Below, piece after piece: positions 8,644 through 16,890 of a DNA stretch of 64,000 nt; the stretch's first letter is position 1, and each line of letters opens with the position of its first letter. The stretch comes from JBCCXL01 sp039191605. GTDB taxonomy: Bacteria; Acidobacteriota; Thermoanaerobaculia; Multivoradales; JAHZIX01. Made by a program: the position numbers and the translations under genes. The stretch is from NCBI GenBank assembly GCA_039191605.1, contig JBCCXL010000001.1:558001-622000 (forward strand), read 5' to 3'. The notes under the pieces are model-generated. The model saw nothing but the letters and a program-made list of their open reading frames with translations, made no database searches and was not told the origin of the DNA.

Positions 8644-10556
8644 GCGCTTCGACCTTGGCGAATCCAGAGTCGGCCCAGCTGTCGGCAACCTCGCCAGATA
8701 CGCTGATCACCGCTCTGTTTCGGGCGGTTCGAGATGAGCAATCCGGGCTCTCCTTTCTCGATCGCCGGGAGCAAAGGCAATGGCATTCCTGGCGCAGCCT
8801 GCTGCAGGCGGCGATCCGGGTGTCGGCGGGAATCCAGCGACAGGGAGTGCGCCGAGGTCAGTGCATCGGCTTGATTTTTCCCACCGGGCCCGACTTCTTT
8901 CACGCTTTCTTCGGTGCGCTTCTCGCGGGAGCGGTGCCGGTGCCGCTCTATCCCCCGGTACGCCTCGGGCGCCTGGAGGAATACCACCTTCGCACCGCCG
9001 CCATGCTCCAGGCGGTGGAGGCGCCGATGGCCCTCGTCGCGCCGCGAGTTCACCGCATTCTCGGGGAGACCGCCGCCGCCACTTCCCTACCCCTCGGGCT
9101 GCTGCGCCTCAGCGATCTGCCGTCGCAGCAGGAGGATGAAGACTCTCGATCCCTAGATTCGGGTCTGGTGGGTTCGAGCTTATTAGAGTCGGGCCTTCTA
9201 GGGTCGGAGGAGGATTTGGCCTTGGTGCAATTCTCTTCCGGCACCACCGTCGACCCGAAGCCCGTCGCCTTGAGTCATCGCGCCCTTCTCGCCCAGGTGC
9301 GCACCCTCAACGGACTTTGGCCAGCCGATTGGTCAAGGAAGTCGTCCACGGGGTCGGATTCGGCCCAAGGGATCGATCCCTGGCGGCCAACGGGAGTTTC
9401 CTGGCTGCCTCTCTACCACGACATGGGCCTCATCGGCTGCGTGCTCGCGGCGCTGGAGATCCCTTCCCGCCTTACCCTGCTGCCGCCGGAGCTTTTCATC
9501 GCGCGGCCGGCGCTGTGGCTACGCGCTCTCTCGGCCACCGGGGCCGAGATCTCCCCCGCCCCGAGCTTCGCCTACTCTCTGTGCGTGGAAAGAGTGCGGG
9601 ACGAGGAGCTTGAAGGGGTCGATCTCTCTCGCTGGAGGGTGGCTCTGAACGGAGCGGAGCCGGTGGCGCCGGCGGTTCTGCGCGCCTTTAGCGAACGCTT
9701 CCGCCCCTGGGGCTTCGACCCTCGGGCGATGACCCCGGTCTACGGCCTCGCTGAGGCCAGCCTAGCGGTGACTTTTTCCCGGCTGGACTCGGACCCGATC
9801 ATCCGGCGCTTCCGGCGACAGGAGCTCTCGCGGAAGGGAAGAGCCTTGCCCACCGAGGCCGCCGACGGCGTGGAGCTGGTCTCCGTCGGCCGTCCCCTGC
9901 CGGGCTTTGACGCACAGATTCGTCGCGCCGACGGCAGCCCGGCGGAGGCTGGTGAGGTGGGACGATTGTGGGTACGGGGCCCTTCCCTGATGGAGGGATA
10001 CCTATCGCGACCGGAGCTCACCCGCGAGGCCCTGATCGAGGGCTGGCTGGATACCGGGGACCAGGGCTTTTTCGATTCGGAAGGGGATCTTTTCCTCACC
10101 GGGAGGGCAAAGGACATCGTGCTGATTCGCGGGCGGAATTACGCCCCTTCGGAGCTTGAAGCGGTAATGGATACGGTGGAGGGAGTGCGCCGAGGCTGCT
10201 CGGTGGCGGCCAGCTATCTGCCGGAGGGCGGCAAGGAAGAAAGCCTGGTGCTCCTGGTGGAGGCGGCCCGAGGATTGGGGGACGAGCGGCGGCGGAAGCT
10301 GCCGGAAGCCTGTGGTGAAGCCCTCCTGGCGGCGATGCAGCTGCGGGCGAAGGAGGTGGTGGTTCTCGATCCTGGGACTCTGCCTCGAACCTCTTCCGGC
10401 AAGCTGCGCCGCGGTGCCGCTCTCGAAGCATGGCGCCGCGGGGAGCTGCAGGCCCCGAAGAGAATGGGATGGCTTCAGTGGTTGAAGGTGCTGGGCCGAT
10501 CCCGGTGGCTGCTCTCCAGGGATGCCGCAAAGCGGGAACGACGAGGTAGCTCATGA
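8640..10556 (+). CDS. Fatty-acyl-AMP ligase (FAAL)
   Basis: Adenylate-forming enzyme that activates a fatty acid as acyl-AMP for transfer to an ACP. The P-loop-like motif is LVQFSSGTTVDPKPV near residue 196. Further core motifs include SWLPLYHDMGLIG near 255, the FAAL-typical NGAEPV near 338, VYGLAEAS near 367 and DTGDQGFFDSEGDLFLTGRAKD near 472. The C-terminal LPRTSSGKLRR near 582 carries the conserved Lys. The Ser/Leu/Gly stretch near residue 172 is a degenerate 15-bp repeat array in the DNA. GTG start overlaps the ACP stop by four bases. Confidence 0.92.
   Translation: MSASTLANPESAQLSATSPDTLITALFRAVRDEQSGLSFLDRREQRQWHSWRSLLQAAIRVSAGIQRQGVRRGQCIGLIFPTGPDFFHAFFGALLAGAVPVPLYPPVRLGRLEEYHLRTAAMLQAVEAPMALVAPRVHRILGETAAATSLPLGLLRLSDLPSQQEDEDSRSLDSGLVGSSLLESGLLGSEEDLALVQFSSGTTVDPKPVALSHRALLAQVRTLNGLWPADWSRKSSTGSDSAQGIDPWRPTGVSWLPLYHDMGLIGCVLAALEIPSRLTLLPPELFIARPALWLRALSATGAEISPAPSFAYSLCVERVRDEELEGVDLSRWRVALNGAEPVAPAVLRAFSERFRPWGFDPRAMTPVYGLAEASLAVTFSRLDSDPIIRRFRRQELSRKGRALPTEAADGVELVSVGRPLPGFDAQIRRADGSPAEAGEVGRLWVRGPSLMEGYLSRPELTREALIEGWLDTGDQGFFDSEGDLFLTGRAKDIVLIRGRNYAPSELEAVMDTVEGVRRGCSVAASYLPEGGKEESLVLLVEAARGLGDERRRKLPEACGEALLAAMQLRAKEVVVLDPGTLPRTSSGKLRRGAALEAWRRGELQAPKRMGWLQWLKVLGRSRWLLSRDAAKRERRGSS
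9153..9212. repeat. Degenerate in-frame tandem repeat, 4 x 15 bp
   Basis: Four successive 15-base units (from 9153, 9168, 9183 and 9198) share a TAGAnTCGGGnCTn-like pattern and encode the low-complexity linker LDSGLVGSSLLESGLLGSEE in the acyl-AMP ligase. The period equals five codons, so copy-number change would not shift the frame. Confidence 0.55.
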
Positions 10557-11764
10557 GTGATCTTGACCACAAGGCGACGCCGTGGGATGTCGTGGTGGTG
10601 GGGGGAGGGCCGGCTGGCCTTGCCGCCGCTCTCGCCCTGCGCATCACCGGGGCCTCGGTGCTGGTGCTGGAGCGCCGCCAGCCGCCGCTAGACAAGACCT
10701 GCGGCGAAGGCTTGATGCCCGATGCGGTGGCTTCTCTGCGGGCTCTCGGAGTGAATACCTCCGAGATTCCCGCCCACTCCTTCACCGGGATTCGATACCT
10801 CGATGGCGAGCTCGAGGCGGCGGCGGACTTTCCCCGCGGAGTGGGATTGGGAGTGCGGCGCCTCGAGCTCTCGCAAGCCTTGTTGAGCGCGGCCCACGGC
10901 GCTGGCGTGGAGCTTCGCTTCGGAGCTCGGGTGGAAGGGCTGCTCCCGCCGGAACCGGACGCTGCCGGGAAGTCTCGGTGGCCGGGTCTTCTCACCGCCG
11001 AGGGGGAGATCCGGGCTAGTCTCTTGGTGGCCGCGGATGGTTTGCGTTCACCGCTGCGCCACGCCGCTGGACTGGCTAGCGATTCTTCGCCACTGCGGCG
11101 ATTCGGCATGCGTCGACATTTTCGGATTCAGCCCTGGAGCCCGCGGGTGGATGTGCATTGGGGCCAGGACTGCGAGGCCTACGTCACGCCGGTGGCAGAA
11201 GACGAGGTAGGGGTGGCCTTTCTTTGGTCTGGCTTCAAGGCGACCTTCGAGGAGCTGTTGCAGGGTTTTCCGCGCCTAGAGCAGCGCCTCGCTGGCCAAA
11301 CGCCGTCTTCCCAAACCGCCGGCTGCGGTCCCCTGGCCCAGGGGGTACGCAAGCCCTGGCGACGAAATCTCGCCTTGATCGGTGATGCGTCCGGCTACGT
11401 CGACGCCATCACCGGGGAGGGCCTTGCCATGACCTTCGCTCAAGCGGAGGCTTTGGGGCAGTGTTTCGAAGGCACGCGATGGCCGAGCGCCGCTTCAGGC
11501 TCTTCTTCGCATTCCTCTTTCACTTCCTCCCTGGCTCGCTATGGTCGCCGCCATCGCGCCATCGGTCGGCTGCCGAACGCTATGACTCGCGGCATTCTTG
11601 CCCTCGAGCGGCGGCCGGAGCTACGTCGCCGAGTCCTCACTGCTCTGCACCGGGACCCCGACCTCTTCCAGCGTCTCTTGGGGATTCACGCCCGCACCCT
11701 TCCGGTTCACCGCCTTGGCTGGAAGGGCGTCTATCGCCTCGCGCGCAGTGTCGTATATCATTGA
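10553..11764 (+). CDS. FAD-dependent oxidoreductase (geranylgeranyl reductase/hydroxylase type)
   Basis: Flavoprotein of the p-hydroxybenzoate hydroxylase-like family. It begins with the dinucleotide-binding motif VVVGGGPAGLAAALALRI near residue 12 and ends the beta-sheet with LVLERR. A DG motif (VAADGLRSPLR) lies near 160 and the second FAD motif (NLALIGDASGYVDAITGEGL) near 272. In the srs-type phenolic-lipid operons the corresponding flavoprotein hydroxylates the aromatic ring to a quinone; that is the best guess here. It overlaps the ligase by four bases (ATGA) and closes the five-gene operon. Confidence 0.88.
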   Translation: MSDLDHKATPWDVVVVGGGPAGLAAALALRITGASVLVLERRQPPLDKTCGEGLMPDAVASLRALGVNTSEIPAHSFTGIRYLDGELEAAADFPRGVGLGVRRLELSQALLSAAHGAGVELRFGARVEGLLPPEPDAAGKSRWPGLLTAEGEIRASLLVAADGLRSPLRHAAGLASDSSPLRRFGMRRHFRIQPWSPRVDVHWGQDCEAYVTPVAEDEVGVAFLWSGFKATFEELLQGFPRLEQRLAGQTPSSQTAGCGPLAQGVRKPWRRNLALIGDASGYVDAITGEGLAMTFAQAEALGQCFEGTRWPSAASGSSSHSSFTSSLARYGRRHRAIGRLPNAMTRGILALERRPELRRRVLTALHRDPDLFQRLLGIHARTLPVHRLGWKGVYRLARSVVYH

Positions 11765-11853
11765 CGGTTAGAGCCTTGGTCCCGTAAGGCTGGCTCTCGA
11801 ACCCCCCTCTTCATCCGCCTGACTTCAGGCTCTTCCTCGCGCGAAGGGTTGCC

Positions 11854-13863
11854 ATGTCATCTGAGATGGATGCCCCGGCTGGAACCACCGACGTTCTCGG
11901 TGCTTCGCCGAGGACCTCCAAATCAAAGCCGCGCTTCGGCCTGATGGGTCGATTGGTGCTGGCTCTGCTGCTCGTCGGCCTGGTTCCGCTGGTGCTCATC
12001 GGCGCTGGCCACGGCGTGGTGGATCGATCCATGACGGAGCAGGTGCTGCGCTCCCATTCCCTCTCCGCTCGCTCCTCGGCCCACCAGGCGGAATCCTGGC
12101 TGCGGGGCCAGCGGTCCGCCGCTGCCGCTCTGGCGCGTCATCCGGAGGTCGTTGAGAGCCCTACCTCGGCGCAGTCGGCAGATCTGCTTTCGGGCCTGCT
12201 GCAGAGTCGCCCGGAGATCCTCGCCGCGGCGCTCTTGGGGGACGAGGGGGAAGAGCTGTTGGCCGCCCGGCGGCGAGATTCTACGCCGGCGGTGGATCAG
12301 CTGTTGATCGGACCCGGCGGGGAGTCGGTGGAGTGGTCATCCGCCGATGGAGAGCTCTGGCTGCGGCTCGATGAGCGCATCCTGGGCTCCGATGCCCGCT
12401 GGCTGCGACTGATCGTTTCCGGTGAGGGTTTGCGACAGCTCAGTCAGCCGGTGGAGCTCGGCTCTACCGCTGAGCTGGGGCTGCTCACCCCCGCCGGCGA
12501 AGTGGTGGTGGGTCCAGAGGATCTCCCTCAGCGCTTACCGGACAGGCTTTTAGAAGCTGCCCTGAGCCGCCGCATCGCGGGAGCCGGCGGCGGGGACGAA
12601 GAAATGCTGGCGGCTTGGGCTCCCCTGGCGACAGCCCCCTGGGTCGCCCTCTCGGTCCAGCCGCGGAGCGAAGCGGAAGCCGTCGCCCGACAGCTGCGGC
12701 AGAGAACCGGATGGGCCCTGGGGGGAGCTGTCGGTTTGATCTTGTTGATCTCTAGCGGAGCCTGGGCTTCGGTGGTCCAGCCCCTGCGTCAGCTGATCTC
12801 CGAGCAGCGGGAGCTGGCCGGGATCGGCGAGGCAGATACGGAGACCGCCGGCAGCGAGATCGATGCGCTGCGCAACAGCTTTCGCCGACTCGCGGCGCAG
12901 GTAGAGAACCAGGGGGAGCTGAACTCTCTGACCCTCGGCCGGTACCGCATCGAGAAGGTGCTCGGTCAGGGCGGCATGGGTACGGTGTTCGCGGCCTTTG
13001 ATCCGCGCCTGGAACGCCCGCTGGCGATCAAGACGGTTCGCGTCGATCGCCTGGACGGAGAAGAGGGCGCGGAACGCGCCAAGTCTCTGCTTCACGAGGC
13101 CATCGCCACCGCCCGCATTCAGCACCCCAACGTGGTGGCGGTCTACGACCTCGAAGAGCACGAAGATCTCGCCTTCCTGGTGATGGAGCGAGTGGATGGA
13201 ACCAATCTTCAGGATCTGCTGGACCGCTACCAGGTCCTGCCGCCGGGGCAGGTGGCCGCCTTGGGAGCCGGGATTGCGGCGGGCTTGGGAGCGGCCCACG
13301 AGCGGGATCTGGTGCATCACGACGTCAAGCCGGGCAACGTCCTGCTGGGCTACAACGGCGAGATCAAGGTAGTGGATTTTGGCATTGCCCAATTCCTCTC
13401 GGCGGTGCAGGAAGGCTCGGGCAAGGTCTTCGGGACCCCCGGCTATCTCGCTCCGGAGGTCCTGCAGGGTGAGCCCTATACCGAATCCGCCGACCTCTTT
13501 GCCCTCGGCGTGATCCTTTACCAATGCCTCGTCGGCCGTCGCCCCTTCTCCGGCCCCTCCCTTCGTTCGGTGGTGTTGGGCACGATTCGCGATCAGCCAA
13601 CCCCACTGCGCACCCTTCGACCTGAGATCTCAGAAGAGTTGGAAGATGTGGTGCTCAACCTGCTGGATAAGACCCCAGCTCAACGTCCTTCTTCTGCAAC
13701 GCGCCTGTCTCAATATCTGACGGCCCTATCGGATTCTCCCTGGAGCTTATTGAGCGATGACCTCCCAACCCCCCAAGAAGCGATACCGGAAGAGGCGTGG
13801 CGTCGCCACTCTCGCCTGCTGCCTTCTGCCAGTTCTTCTGGCGACACAACCCCTGAAGGCTGA
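11854..13863 (+). CDS. Transmembrane sensor Ser/Thr protein kinase
   Basis: Receptor-like PknB-type kinase. A first membrane span lies at about 30-55, followed by a periplasmic sensor region to about 285, a second span near 288-310 and a HAMP-like linker. The kinase domain starts at about 365: glycine loop LGQGGMGTV (370), Lys393 in LAIKTV, catalytic Asp490 in HHDVKPGN, and Asp508 in DFGIAQF. The usual HRD is HHD, so the catalytic Asp stays but the activation-loop-coupled Arg is lost (a non-RD kinase). The last 107 bases overlap the next gene in another frame. Confidence 0.92.
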   Translation: MSSEMDAPAGTTDVLGASPRTSKSKPRFGLMGRLVLALLLVGLVPLVLIGAGHGVVDRSMTEQVLRSHSLSARSSAHQAESWLRGQRSAAAALARHPEVVESPTSAQSADLLSGLLQSRPEILAAALLGDEGEELLAARRRDSTPAVDQLLIGPGGESVEWSSADGELWLRLDERILGSDARWLRLIVSGEGLRQLSQPVELGSTAELGLLTPAGEVVVGPEDLPQRLPDRLLEAALSRRIAGAGGGDEEMLAAWAPLATAPWVALSVQPRSEAEAVARQLRQRTGWALGGAVGLILLISSGAWASVVQPLRQLISEQRELAGIGEADTETAGSEIDALRNSFRRLAAQVENQGELNSLTLGRYRIEKVLGQGGMGTVFAAFDPRLERPLAIKTVRVDRLDGEEGAERAKSLLHEAIATARIQHPNVVAVYDLEEHEDLAFLVMERVDGTNLQDLLDRYQVLPPGQVAALGAGIAAGLGAAHERDLVHHDVKPGNVLLGYNGEIKVVDFGIAQFLSAVQEGSGKVFGTPGYLAPEVLQGEPYTESADLFALGVILYQCLVGRRPFSGPSLRSVVLGTIRDQPTPLRTLRPEISEELEDVVLNLLDKTPAQRPSSATRLSQYLTALSDSPWSLLSDDLPTPQEAIPEEAWRRHSRLLPSASSSGDTTPEG

Positions 13864-15376
13864 GCCTCAGGCACCGTCTGTCGCCCCGACTTCGCAAGCA
13901 GAAACCCTCTTCGTACCGGCCGGAGGCCAGATCGAGGTTCCTGCTCCGGAGCCCGGTCTGAGCGTCGAAGCTGCCTTCGGCGGTGGCCTGATGGAGGCCG
14001 TCCCAGAGGGCGTGGTGATCGCTCCCCTGGACGGCGACCACTGGCTGGCGGTGGCCTCGCGGGATTCTGCAGGCCGTCTCTCTCCGGTGCGCTGGGTGCG
14101 GGTGCGGGTCGATCCCGAGGGCCCGATCTCGCGAGTGAGCTTCGAGCCGGAGCCGGTGAGCGACGGGCACCAGCTGTGGCTGCCCAGCGGCAGCGTGGCG
14201 TTGGTGAGCGCCGAAGATGGCGGATCTGGCGTGGCGGCGGTGCTTGTGGGCGCTGCCCATGAAGAGAGCGACAAGCAGCTGGCTATTCCCTTTCCGGCTC
14301 GAATCGAAGGGGCGACCACCGTTTCTCTGCCGGAACGGGGCGAAGTGACGGTACGGGCGGTGGCCCAGGATGGCGTCGGGAACGTCGGGCCCCAAGCCGA
14401 GCGACAGGTCATCGTCGATCCCGAAGCTCCTACCGGATCCATCCGCTGGAGCGGAGCGGTGATGGAAACTGGCTCTCCTGGGCAGGTGGAAGAGCGCTTC
14501 GTGGTGGGGCCGGGCGCGGACCTCGGCGTTTGGGTGCACGATGTTGGCAGCGGTGTCGTCTCCTGGCAGCTCTATGTCGAAGGAGAAGGACATTCTGCCG
14601 ACGAGGTCTACGCTCAGGGCGGGGAGTCGATTCCCGTCAACGGCAACGTGCTGAACCAAGAGCCATCATGGGCCGACGGTGAATACACTACCCGGCTGGT
14701 GGCCAAGGACCGAGTGGGCTACGAGGCGCAGGTCGCAAAGCAGCGGGTGACCGTCGATACTCAGCCGCCGAAGATCGAGGGACGAGTGCTGAACGATGGC
14801 TTTGTCGCCGATGACGGCTCGGTTTGGTATCTGCCGCCGGTGCGTCTGGAGGTCCAGGCGGTGGACGAGGGCAGCGGATTGGCCAGCTTCGCGGGTCGCT
14901 TCCAGAGCAGGGAGCAGAGCACCGGCAGCGTCCTAGGATCCGGAACGACAACGACCCAGAAGATGACTTCCCAGATTCTGACCTCCGGTGAGGTGGTCGA
15001 GACCAGTGCTCACCAGGTGCAGCTAAGCGCCAGCGACCGGGTCGGAAATCAGAGTAGCTTCTCTCTCGAGATCCTCTACGACGGCGAGGCTCCGGTGATC
15101 GAAGCCACCAGTCCAGACGGCGAGGTTTTGCCGCAGGGGAGCTCCATCACCATTCTTCGGGGCAAGAGCATGCGCTTTTACGCTCAGGACGCCCAGAGCG
15201 GGCTCAGGATGCAGCGAGTGGCGATCAATCGCCGACTGTGGCAGCCGGGCCCCCGCACCATCACCTTTGAGGACGCTGGCTACTACGAAGTCTGGATAGA
15301 GGCGGAAGATCGCTCCGGCAACGTGGTCGACGGCTTCTGGAAAATCCGAGTCAACCGCCGCGAGGGAGGGGAATGA
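13757..15376 (+). CDS. Secreted Ig-like/OmpL47-type repeat protein
   Basis: Envelope protein with a clear signal peptide: a Lys/Arg-rich N-terminus, then a hydrophobic core ending LPVLLATQPLKA near residue 35. The rest is a series of beta-sandwich repeats, each ending in a phrase such as AQDGVGNVGPQAERQVIVD, AKDRVGYEAQVAKQRVTVD, ASDRVGNQSSFSLEILYD or AEDRSGNVVDGFWKIRVN. This pattern is seen in OmpL47-type and bacterial Ig-like domains. No enzyme motif is visible. The start is supported by the signal peptide, which is encoded entirely within the tail of the kinase gene. Probably part of one envelope-signalling unit with the kinase and the LysM-FecR protein. Confidence 0.8.
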   Translation: MTSQPPKKRYRKRRGVATLACCLLPVLLATQPLKAEPQAPSVAPTSQAETLFVPAGGQIEVPAPEPGLSVEAAFGGGLMEAVPEGVVIAPLDGDHWLAVASRDSAGRLSPVRWVRVRVDPEGPISRVSFEPEPVSDGHQLWLPSGSVALVSAEDGGSGVAAVLVGAAHEESDKQLAIPFPARIEGATTVSLPERGEVTVRAVAQDGVGNVGPQAERQVIVDPEAPTGSIRWSGAVMETGSPGQVEERFVVGPGADLGVWVHDVGSGVVSWQLYVEGEGHSADEVYAQGGESIPVNGNVLNQEPSWADGEYTTRLVAKDRVGYEAQVAKQRVTVDTQPPKIEGRVLNDGFVADDGSVWYLPPVRLEVQAVDEGSGLASFAGRFQSREQSTGSVLGSGTTTTQKMTSQILTSGEVVETSAHQVQLSASDRVGNQSSFSLEILYDGEAPVIEATSPDGEVLPQGSSITILRGKSMRFYAQDAQSGLRMQRVAINRRLWQPGPRTITFEDAGYYEVWIEAEDRSGNVVDGFWKIRVNRREGGE

Positions 15377-16890
15377 TCATGGGAGAGCTGTTGCGAAGCG
15401 TTGCGCTCGGCCGCTGCTGGCTGGTGGCGAATTTGATTGTCGCCTTCCTCGCGCCCTCGGCATGGACCCCATCGGCCGAGGCTCAGCCGGTGGAAGATCC
15501 CGCCGTGCTGGCCCCTGCTCCGCGGGAGGGGGATGTGGTGATCTGGTACCGCGTTCAGCAGGGAGACACCCTGGAGCGCATTACCGAAAACCTCCTCGGA
15601 ACCCATCGCCTGTGGGAAGAGAACCATCGGCTCAACCCCTTTTTGAGCGATCCGAACCGCCTGCGCATCGGTCAATGGCTGCGGGTGATCGAATCTCGCC
15701 CCAACGCCGAGCGCTTCGCGGAAGTCAGGGATCTCTCCGGCGAGGTTCAGGCGCTGCTCTTTCCGTCGAACACCAAGGAAGCGGAGCTAGGCGATCGTCT
15801 GGAGGAAAGGGACGGCGTACAAACCGCTCAGAGCTCCTCTACCCAGCTGCTCTTCGATGACGAATCGAGTCTAGAGATCGGCGAGAGCTCTCTGGTCTTC
15901 CTGGAAGTGGTGGATGAGACCCTCACCGGGATTCGCCGGGAGATGATCGAGATCCGGCGCGGCCAGGCGGAGGTCAGCACCCGATCTCGCAGCTCGCGGC
16001 AGAATCGCGAGATCGAGATCCGCATCGGCGGCGCCAAGGCGCGCCCAGAGGTGGGGCCCGACGGTCGCGCCCAAACCCGAGCCCGTCGGGCCGAAGGGGG
16101 CGGAGCGCAGGTGATGGTGTACACCGGCGCTAGCGTGGTGGAGGCCGCCGGTGAGTCGGTAGACGTTCCCGAGGGCATGGGTAGCTCGGTGCCGGAGACC
16201 GGTCCGCCCTCGCCACCGGAGAAGTTGCTCTCGGCGCCGAGGCTCGAGGCCCCTGGCTCCGGAGCCGTTCTGCCCTACGCCAATCCGGACTTCCAGTGGT
16301 CTGCGGTGGATGGCGCCCAGTCCTATACCCTGGAGCTCTGCGCCGATCCTTCCTGCGTGCAGCTGCTGCTGCGCAGGGCCGGTCTGGAGACGCCCCGCTG
16401 GGATAGCGCGGAGGCCCTGCCCCAGGGCGCCGCCCATTGGCGGGTGACGGCGGTGAGCGATAGCGGTCTCGACGGGTATCCGGCGAGGGCACGCCCCTTG
16501 ACCGTCGATTCCCCCGACGTCGATCTGGAAGCCCCGGTGGTGGTGGCCCGAGTGGTCGGTGCCGGGCGGGTGCTTCCCGCCGAGGGCGCTTCCAAGAGTG
16601 CCCTTCTCGGCCCTGGCGGCGGCCTCACGCTGGCGGCGAAGGATGACGTTTCGAAGGTTCAGGAGATCCGCTACCGCTGGAATCAGGGGGTCTGGGTGAC
16701 GCTGACCACGGAGTGGGAATCCCAGATCTTTAGACCCCAGGCATCTGCCGCCGGTGGAGGCTCCCAATCGCTGGAGCTTCTGGCGGTGGATCACCGCGGC
16801 CGCATCTCGGAGCCCGTCGTCCTGGAGCTCCAGGTGGATACCCAAGAGCCTCCGGCGCCGACCCCTCGCTGGACGCTGCCGGAATCCTGA
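15373..16890 (+). CDS. LysM and FecR domain envelope protein
   Basis: Signal peptide at residues 1-36 (ends PSAEAQ). A LysM domain follows at about 57-103 (WYRVQQGDTLERITENLL through LRIGQWLRV), which should bind peptidoglycan. A FecR-like beta-domain spans about 118-210 (SGEVQALLFPS, then GVQTAQSSSTQLLFDDESSLEIGE). The C-terminal half contains a fibronectin-like segment with a Cys pair (ELCADPSCVQLLLRR near 320) and another Ig-like region. The ATG overlaps the previous stop by four bases, so it is translationally coupled to the Ig-like protein. Confidence 0.85.
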   Translation: MIMGELLRSVALGRCWLVANLIVAFLAPSAWTPSAEAQPVEDPAVLAPAPREGDVVIWYRVQQGDTLERITENLLGTHRLWEENHRLNPFLSDPNRLRIGQWLRVIESRPNAERFAEVRDLSGEVQALLFPSNTKEAELGDRLEERDGVQTAQSSSTQLLFDDESSLEIGESSLVFLEVVDETLTGIRREMIEIRRGQAEVSTRSRSSRQNREIEIRIGGAKARPEVGPDGRAQTRARRAEGGGAQVMVYTGASVVEAAGESVDVPEGMGSSVPETGPPSPPEKLLSAPRLEAPGSGAVLPYANPDFQWSAVDGAQSYTLELCADPSCVQLLLRRAGLETPRWDSAEALPQGAAHWRVTAVSDSGLDGYPARARPLTVDSPDVDLEAPVVVARVVGAGRVLPAEGASKSALLGPGGGLTLAAKDDVSKVQEIRYRWNQGVWVTLTTEWESQIFRPQASAAGGGSQSLELLAVDHRGRISEPVVLELQVDTQEPPAPTPRWTLPES

